From Anaerolineaceae bacterium (GTDB taxonomy: Bacteria; Chloroflexota; Anaerolineae; Anaerolineales; Anaerolineaceae): a stretch of DNA of 6,635 bases. A program made the translations under genes and the position numbers. The notes below the pieces were generated by a model. The model was not told the origin of the DNA. It saw nothing but the letters and a program-made list of their open reading frames with translations, and did no database searches. The stretch is from NCBI GenBank assembly GCA_003501835.1, contig DNOU01000048.1, positions 4,040 through 10,674 of the forward strand, read 5' to 3'. Positions 1 through 4,664 of the stretch are shown here, one piece after another (the first letter of the stretch is position 1; the number at the start of each line of letters is the position of its first letter).

Positions 1-828
1 AATACGCCGCTTTCCAACGGCTCCGGCTTCAAACCTTACCTGATGACTGCGCCATACCTCTTTAACTATGGTGCCAAGCTTTACAGCGAGGATGGCTTTG
101 AAACCGCCCTGGGCAGCGAAGAAGCTCTCCAGGCGATCAGGTTCATGGCAGAGAGCTTCACCATCTACGGTATGCCGCTAACCACCTCGAATTTTTACGA
201 TAGCTTCCGGTATGGCAGTCTACCGATCGGAGTTTCCAACTTTGAGACCTACGTCAAGCTGATCACCGCCGCGCCGGAGATCGCCGGGTTGTGGGATATC
301 GACCTGTATCCTGCCACAGTGTTGTCTGATGGCAGGGAGTTGCGCTATGCCACTGGATCGGCGCAGGCCAGTATCATGTTCGCCAAGACCGATAAGCCCG
401 ATGAATCCTGGGAGTTTATGAAGTGGTGGATGTCTACCGAAACTCAGATTGATTTCCAGCAGCAGCTTATCCTGAACTACGGCTTGGAATATCTGTGGAA
501 CTCAGCCAACCTCGAAGCTTTCCAGTACCTTCCCATCCCGGAGCACCACCGCGAGGTCATTTTGAAGCAATGGGAGTGGCTGCAAGAGCCCGTCAAATTG
601 CCAGGCAGCTACATGCAGGAGCGCGAACTGAGCAATGCCTGGAACAAGATCGTCTTCGACAGTGTGAATCCCCGGGTGGCCACTGATGAATCGATCATCA
701 TTATTAATCGCGAGATCACACGCAAGATGGAAGAATTCGGATATTTGAAGAATGGCATGAAGATGAAGGAATTCAAGATTCCTTCGATTGAGACCGTCGA
801 GAACTGGATGGGGAAAAATGGTCAATAA
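1..828 (+). CDS. Extracellular solute-binding protein of a carbohydrate ABC importer, C-terminal 275 residues (5' end outside window)
   Basis: The reading frame is open from base 1 and ends at TAA 826-828, so the N-terminus, with the expected signal peptide, lies upstream. The visible part reads like the C-terminal lobe of family 1 solute-binding proteins. A segment around residues 116-130 (ATGSAQASIMFAKT) leads into the usual helix DESWEFMKWWMSTETQ (134-148), which corresponds to the 'aW.Fl.fl.s.e.Q' region that packs the C-lobe. Aromatic residues (W, Y, F) are frequent, as in sugar-binding members. After the lobe comes a charged tail, residues 236-275 (NREITRKMEEFGYLKNG...), ending in IPSIETVENWMGKNGQ. 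The two permease genes that follow directly support the importer role: the protein would bind substrate outside the membrane and deliver it to them. The substrate cannot be read from sequence; an oligosaccharide is inferred from the DUF5696 neighbour. Confidence is high for the class and low for the ligand. Confidence 0.88.
   Translation, partial: NTPLSNGSGFKPYLMTAPYLFNYGAKLYSEDGFETALGSEEALQAIRFMAESFTIYGMPLTTSNFYDSFRYGSLPIGVSNFETYVKLITAAPEIAGLWDIDLYPATVLSDGRELRYATGSAQASIMFAKTDKPDESWEFMKWWMSTETQIDFQQQLILNYGLEYLWNSANLEAFQYLPIPEHHREVILKQWEWLQEPVKLPGSYMQERELSNAWNKIVFDSVNPRVATDESIIIINREITRKMEEFGYLKNGMKMKEFKIPSIETVENWMGKNGQ
806..817 (+). promoter_or_regulatory. Purine-rich Shine-Dalgarno region for the first permease
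   Basis: GGATGGGGAAAA precedes ATG 818 and lies inside the end of the solute-binding protein gene. The GGA at 806-808 has a normal spacing (9 bases) and the GGGGA at 810-814 a short one (3 bases). The site favours ATG 818 over the in-frame TTG at 788, which has no comparable upstream purine tract. It is a weak site, so coupling to translation of the upstream gene is likely. Confidence 0.5.
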
Positions 829-1744
829 CAGCATTCAGCGCACCTCGAAATTCAGATTGTTTCTTGCCAAAGAGGGCAACGCTTACGCGTTCATCTCCGG
901 GTATGCGTTGATGTTTATCATCTTCATTGTGGTGCCAGTGTTGTTGGCTGTGCTGCTTTCCTTCACGCTGTTTGACACCATCCAATTTCCCACGTTTATC
1001 GGCCTTAAGAACTATGTCACACTGCTCACGCAGGATGACATATTCATGAAATATGTCCTGCCCAACACGATCGAATTTGCGGTCATTGTCGGTCCGGGAG
1101 GATACCTTCTCTCATTTATTCTGGCATGGATGCTGGCGCAGTTGCCCCACCTGCCTCGTACCATCCTGGCGCTCATCTTGTACTCGCCTTCGATGACTTC
1201 GGGTGTGGCCATGTCGGTGGTTTGGCTGTCCATCTTCAGTGGTGACCAGAATGGTTACCTCAACAGTCTGATGCTCAACTACAACTTCATCCAGGAACCG
1301 ATCCAGTGGCTGCAATCACCACAGTATCTGATGCCCATCATGATTATTGTTACTTTGTGGAGTAGCATGGGGGTGGGCTTCCTGGCCATGCTGGCCGGTA
1401 TCCTGGAGATCAACCCCGAAATGTACGAGGCCGGCGCTTTGGATGGAATCAGCAACCGCTTCCAGGAGATCATTTACATCACCATCCCATCAATGCGACC
1501 GCAAATGTTGTTCGGGGCGGTAATGGCCATCGTATCCACCTTCCAGGCAGGTGCCATTGGGGTCACGCTTTCCGGCGCCAATCCCACGCCTCAATATGCC
1601 GGGCAGTTGATCGTCAACCACATCGAGGATTATGGTTTCTTGCGCTACGAGATGGGTTATGCAGCAGCGATTTCAGTGGTGTTGCTATTAATGGTTTTGA
1701 TTTTTGCCAGGGTTGCAAACAGCCTGTTTGGTAGCAGGGAATAG
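818..1744 (+). CDS. Carbohydrate ABC transporter permease, MalF/UgpA type
   Basis: This 308-residue integral membrane subunit would form half of the translocation channel of a type I sugar importer. About six membrane segments can be seen: roughly residues 24-48, 85-106, 115-140, 171-196, 228-250 and 280-297. The cytoplasmic EAA loop, which docks on the ATPase, is at 204-224: EAGALDG (204-210) followed by a conserved spacing to ITIP (221-224). The third position of the motif is G rather than the usual A. The FIGLKNY stretch after the first membrane segment and MGYAAA (279-284) before the last one are typical of the MalF/UgpA (COG1175-like) group. Length is normal for the family. I chose ATG 818 rather than TTG 788 because the shorter start gives the usual short N-terminus, an 11-base overlap with the upstream gene and a purine-rich site. 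The MalG-type partner follows after 8 bases. Substrate is unknown. Confidence 0.93.
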   Translation: MVNNSIQRTSKFRLFLAKEGNAYAFISGYALMFIIFIVVPVLLAVLLSFTLFDTIQFPTFIGLKNYVTLLTQDDIFMKYVLPNTIEFAVIVGPGGYLLSFILAWMLAQLPHLPRTILALILYSPSMTSGVAMSVVWLSIFSGDQNGYLNSLMLNYNFIQEPIQWLQSPQYLMPIMIIVTLWSSMGVGFLAMLAGILEINPEMYEAGALDGISNRFQEIIYITIPSMRPQMLFGAVMAIVSTFQAGAIGVTLSGANPTPQYAGQLIVNHIEDYGFLRYEMGYAAAISVVLLLMVLIFARVANSLFGSRE

Positions 1745-1749
1745 GTGAG
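1743..1749 (+). promoter_or_regulatory. Shine-Dalgarno site for the second permease
   Basis: AGGTGAG overlaps the stop codon of the first permease (TAG 1742-1744) and lies 3 bases before ATG 1753. It is a good match to the anti-Shine-Dalgarno sequence, though with short spacing. It supports ATG 1753 as the start and close coupling of the two permeases, which should be made in equal amounts. Confidence 0.65.
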
Positions 1750-1752
1750 ACT

Positions 1753-2658
1753 ATGAGTATATTCAAACCTAAACGCCATTCCGGGATCCATTACAGCGGC
1801 ATGAATCCCAAAGGCTATCACCCAAGCCAGATCAAGTTTTATATCATCCTGCTGCCACTGAGCCTCTTTATGCTGCTGCCTATGGTGTTCATCATTTCGC
1901 ATGCTTTCAAGCCGCCCGACGAGTTGTTTGCCTATCCGCCGCGCTTCTTCGTAACCAATCCCACCATCAAAAATTTCACCGACCTGTTCGCAAAGATGTC
2001 CAACTCCGGTGTGCCGGTCAGCCGTTACCTCTTTAACAGCATCGTCATCACCATTGTCACCATTGCCTTGTCCATCCTGGTCTCCACGACGGCTGCATAC
2101 GCGCTTTCCAAGAAAAGATTCAGGCTCAAGCAAACGTTGTTTGCCGTAAACACCCTGGCGCTCATGTTCGTACCCATCGCTGTCACCATCCCGCGCTTTC
2201 TGGTCATCGAACAGCTTGGACTGATGGATACATTCTGGGTCCACGTGCTGCCGGCGCTGGCGATGCCGGTGGGGTTGTTCCTGATTAAGCAGTTCATAGA
2301 TGGCATTCCCGACGAAATCATTGAAGCTGCGCGCATCGATGGGGCAAACGATGTGAATATCTATTACCAGATCATATTACCCATGATCAAGCCGGCTATT
2401 GCCACCATCGCCATTCTCACGTTCCAGGCTACCTGGAACAATGCGGATGTTTCCTCCCTGTACATCAACGACGAAAGTCTGAAGACCTTTGCGTTTTACA
2501 TCACCACTCTGACCTCTACCACTGCCGGTGCGAACGCCGTTGCCGGCCAGGGAATTGCCGCAGCCGCCTCATTGATCATGTTTTTACCCAATTTGATCAT
2601 ATTTCTCATCCTGCAAAGTCAAGTCATGAGCACTATGTCACATTCGGGGCTCAAATAA
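1753..2658 (+). CDS. Carbohydrate ABC transporter permease, MalG/UgpE type
   Basis: This 301-residue membrane protein is the second permease of the importer and should pair with the product of 818-1744. Predicted membrane segments are at about residues 29-50, 94-117, 129-151, 160-178, 212-230 and 270-288. The EAA loop is textbook: EAARIDG (191-197), then IILP at 207-210. FKPPDELFAYPP (52-63), just after the first membrane segment, and the C-terminal FLPNLIIFLILQSQVMSTMSHSGLK region (277-301) are hallmarks of the MalG/UgpE (COG0395-like) group. The hydrophilic N-terminus of about 28 residues (MSIFKPKRHSG...) is somewhat longer than the minimum for the family but not exceptional. No ATPase gene is adjacent, so the nucleotide-binding subunit must come from elsewhere. 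The stop codon TAA overlaps the next start by one base. Family assignment is secure; substrate is not known. Confidence 0.94.
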   Translation: MSIFKPKRHSGIHYSGMNPKGYHPSQIKFYIILLPLSLFMLLPMVFIISHAFKPPDELFAYPPRFFVTNPTIKNFTDLFAKMSNSGVPVSRYLFNSIVITIVTIALSILVSTTAAYALSKKRFRLKQTLFAVNTLALMFVPIAVTIPRFLVIEQLGLMDTFWVHVLPALAMPVGLFLIKQFIDGIPDEIIEAARIDGANDVNIYYQIILPMIKPAIATIAILTFQATWNNADVSSLYINDESLKTFAFYITTLTSTTAGANAVAGQGIAAAASLIMFLPNLIIFLILQSQVMSTMSHSGLK

Positions 2659-2660
2659 TG
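2656..2660 (+). other. TAATG stop/start overlap between second permease and propeller/Yip1 gene
   Basis: The stop TAA (2656-2658) and the start ATG (2658-2660) share one base. The only Shine-Dalgarno-like element upstream is GGGG at 2646-2649, which is weak. Reinitiation by ribosomes that finish the permease is the likely way this gene is translated. This ties its expression to the importer. Confidence 0.7.
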
Positions 2661-4664
2661 AAAAAGATTTCCCTGCTTTTTACGGTCATCCTGATTCTTG
2701 CTCTGACGCCAATCAAGGCCAGCGCAGAATCGCCCTATACGACTTGGGCGATGGGGCCAGGGGGTTCCCTGACCATGACTCAAGATGCCTACAATCCTGT
2801 CGCCGAAGTGGACCTTCCCATCTCAGCCGCACAAGATATGGTCATCCTGCCGGATGGCTCGCTGTATATCGCCGATACGGGCAAAGGGCGGATTATCAGG
2901 CTGGAGAACTTTGAAATCACGGCGACTTATGGTGAAGACGTCCTGCAAAGTCCGACCGGGCTGTTCGTAGACGAGGATGGAACCCTCTACGTAACCGATG
3001 CGAAGCTGAATAAGGTTTTCATCTTCGACGCTTCGGGCGCTTTGCTCAAGGAAATCGGCAGGCCGGTGGAGCCGCTGTTTGGTAAAAACCGCAACTTCCT
3101 GCCGCGCAAGATTGCTGTCGATGCGCGCAAGAACCTTTATGTGATCTCTGAAGGTTCGGTGGATGGAATTGTCCAGCTCAACACCAACGGTAATTTCATT
3201 GGCTACTTTGGTGCCAACTCGGCCACCATGTCGTTCAAGATGGTCATGCAGCGGCTATTTTTGACCCAGGAGCAGCTTGACCAGTTCGTCAAAAACGAAG
3301 CAGCATCCCCCTCCAATATCGCCATTGACAAACAGTCCATGGTTTACACCATCACTGCTGGTACCAGCCGCTCGATTAGTATCCGCAAGTTCACCATCTC
3401 CGGTAAGAACATCTTTCCCGAGACATTTGGCTCCACCACCTTCCGCGATATCGACGTAAGTGATAACGGATTGGTGCTGGCTGTCGACGCCAACGGGCAG
3501 ATTTATGAATATGATCAGAATGGAACGATGTTGTTTGTGTTCGGTGCCCAGGACAATGGCGACCAGCGTCTGGGGACACTTCGCAACCCAACATCCATTG
3601 TCCGCTACCGCGAATACATTTACGTGCTTGACTCGGACAAAAATGCCATCGTCACCTATCAAACCACGGCATTTGCCCGTCAGTTGCACACCGGCGTCAA
3701 CCTGTACATGAACGGCTTTTATCAGGAAGCCAAGCCATATTTTGAGGAAGTGCAAAAGGCTAATGGTTCGTTTATTATGCCTTATCAAGCCATCGCGGAT
3801 GCCTATTACAAGGAACGCAATTACAACGAAGCGATGACCTCATATCGCTATGCCGAGGATCGCAAGGGTTATTCGCAAGCGTTCTGGGAGCTGCGGAACC
3901 AGGTTTTGCAAAGCTCGCTCTCTCCAGCCTTCTTATGGATGGGTGGTTTGTGGCTGGCCTCTGTGGTGGTGGGACGGTTGAACAGGCGCCACCGCTGGCT
4001 GGACCCCGTATTTACCTGGTTGCGCGGGCTGACTCGCTTCAAGCTGATCGATGATTTTGTTTTCATGTTCCGTTTCATTTCGAAGCCAGCCGACAGCTTT
4101 TACTATATCAAGACCAAGGAACGCGGCAGCCTGTTGTTCGCCGGGTTGATCTACCTGTGGGTGGTGGCAGCGCGCTTGCTCAGCCTCTACCTGACCGGGT
4201 ATGTCTTTAATCCCTACCAGGATGTGGCGCTAATCCCGGTAGGCAATGAGATCGTGATCACTCTGTTGTTGATTGTCCTGTGGAATGCTGCCAATTACCT
4301 GATCTCAACCATCAGCGACGGCGAAGGACGCGTTCGTGACGTGCTCATCGGCACAGCATACAGCCTGTTTCCGTATGCACTGTTTGTTTTGCCTATCGCG
4401 CTCCTGTCAAATGTCCTGTCGTTCAACGAGGAGTTCCTTTACACGTTCTCGATGGACATTATATGGTTTTGGACAGGTTTGATGCTGTTCATTATGGTCA
4501 AGGAAATTCACAACTACTCTTTCTGGGAAACGGTACGCAACGTGTTGATTACCATTTTCACGATGGCGTTGTTTGTACTGACTGGCTATATTCTTTATGT
4601 GTTGTTCAATCAACTGTTCGAATTTGTCTCCGCGATTTTTCAGGAGGTCAGATTACGTGGCTAG
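2658..4664 (+). CDS. Membrane-anchored NHL beta-propeller / TPR-like / Yip1-like domain protein
   Basis: This 668-residue protein has no established function that I know of. The N-terminus is a clear signal peptide (MKKISLL, hydrophobic core, ASA at 21-23, likely cleavage before E24). Six NHL-like blades follow at about 55-340, with recurring patterns such as ILPDGSLYIADT (63-74), LFVDEDGTLYVTDA (102-115), IAVDARKNLYVIS and DSDKNAIVTY. A helical insert (about 186-216) separates the third and fourth blades. Residues 340-400 look like one or two TPR-type helical pairs (GFYQEAKPYFEEV, RNYNEAMTSYRYA), followed by the charged motif AEDRKGYSQAFWELR (399-413). Membrane segments lie at about 421-439, 491-511, 532-549, 567-590, 596-614 and 628-650. 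The region from about 473 (KPADSFYYIK) to the end resembles the Yip1 domain family. The propeller and helices should lie outside the membrane. The position between permeases and a secreted DUF5696 protein suggests a partner of glycan uptake or processing; scaffold or sensor are both possible. The propeller might instead bind glycan. I am confident of the architecture, not of the role. Confidence 0.85.
   Translation: MKKISLLFTVILILALTPIKASAESPYTTWAMGPGGSLTMTQDAYNPVAEVDLPISAAQDMVILPDGSLYIADTGKGRIIRLENFEITATYGEDVLQSPTGLFVDEDGTLYVTDAKLNKVFIFDASGALLKEIGRPVEPLFGKNRNFLPRKIAVDARKNLYVISEGSVDGIVQLNTNGNFIGYFGANSATMSFKMVMQRLFLTQEQLDQFVKNEAASPSNIAIDKQSMVYTITAGTSRSISIRKFTISGKNIFPETFGSTTFRDIDVSDNGLVLAVDANGQIYEYDQNGTMLFVFGAQDNGDQRLGTLRNPTSIVRYREYIYVLDSDKNAIVTYQTTAFARQLHTGVNLYMNGFYQEAKPYFEEVQKANGSFIMPYQAIADAYYKERNYNEAMTSYRYAEDRKGYSQAFWELRNQVLQSSLSPAFLWMGGLWLASVVVGRLNRRHRWLDPVFTWLRGLTRFKLIDDFVFMFRFISKPADSFYYIKTKERGSLLFAGLIYLWVVAARLLSLYLTGYVFNPYQDVALIPVGNEIVITLLLIVLWNAANYLISTISDGEGRVRDVLIGTAYSLFPYALFVLPIALLSNVLSFNEEFLYTFSMDIIWFWTGLMLFIMVKEIHNYSFWETVRNVLITIFTMALFVLTGYILYVLFNQLFEFVSAIFQEVRLRG
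4642..4648 (+). promoter_or_regulatory. Strong Shine-Dalgarno site for the DUF5696 gene
   Basis: AGGAGGT sits 8 bases before GTG 4657 and lies inside the end of the upstream gene. It is the best ribosome binding site in the window. It decides the start of the DUF5696 gene as GTG rather than the internal ATG at 4702, and suggests this secreted protein is translated well even without coupling. Confidence 0.85.

Noticed and set aside
43..45. ATG at 43 as the start of the solute-binding protein
   Set aside because: The frame is open back to base 1, there is no signal peptide after this ATG, and the following residues are from the middle of a binding-protein fold.
788..817. In-frame TTG at 788 as the start of the first permease
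   Set aside because: It would add ten residues coded by the end of the solute-binding protein gene, has no clear Shine-Dalgarno site, and ATG 818 gives a normal family N-terminus.
502..834. 110-residue open frame on the - strand
   Set aside because: It is antisense to the solute-binding protein end, with no recognisable features.
1657..2244. 195-residue open frame on the - strand
   Set aside because: It lies antisense to both permease genes, its product is Asp/His/Arg-rich low-quality sequence, and both permeases are clear family members.
3255..3788. 177-residue open frame on the - strand
   Set aside because: It is antisense to the propeller part of the Yip1 protein; no domain or signal supports it.
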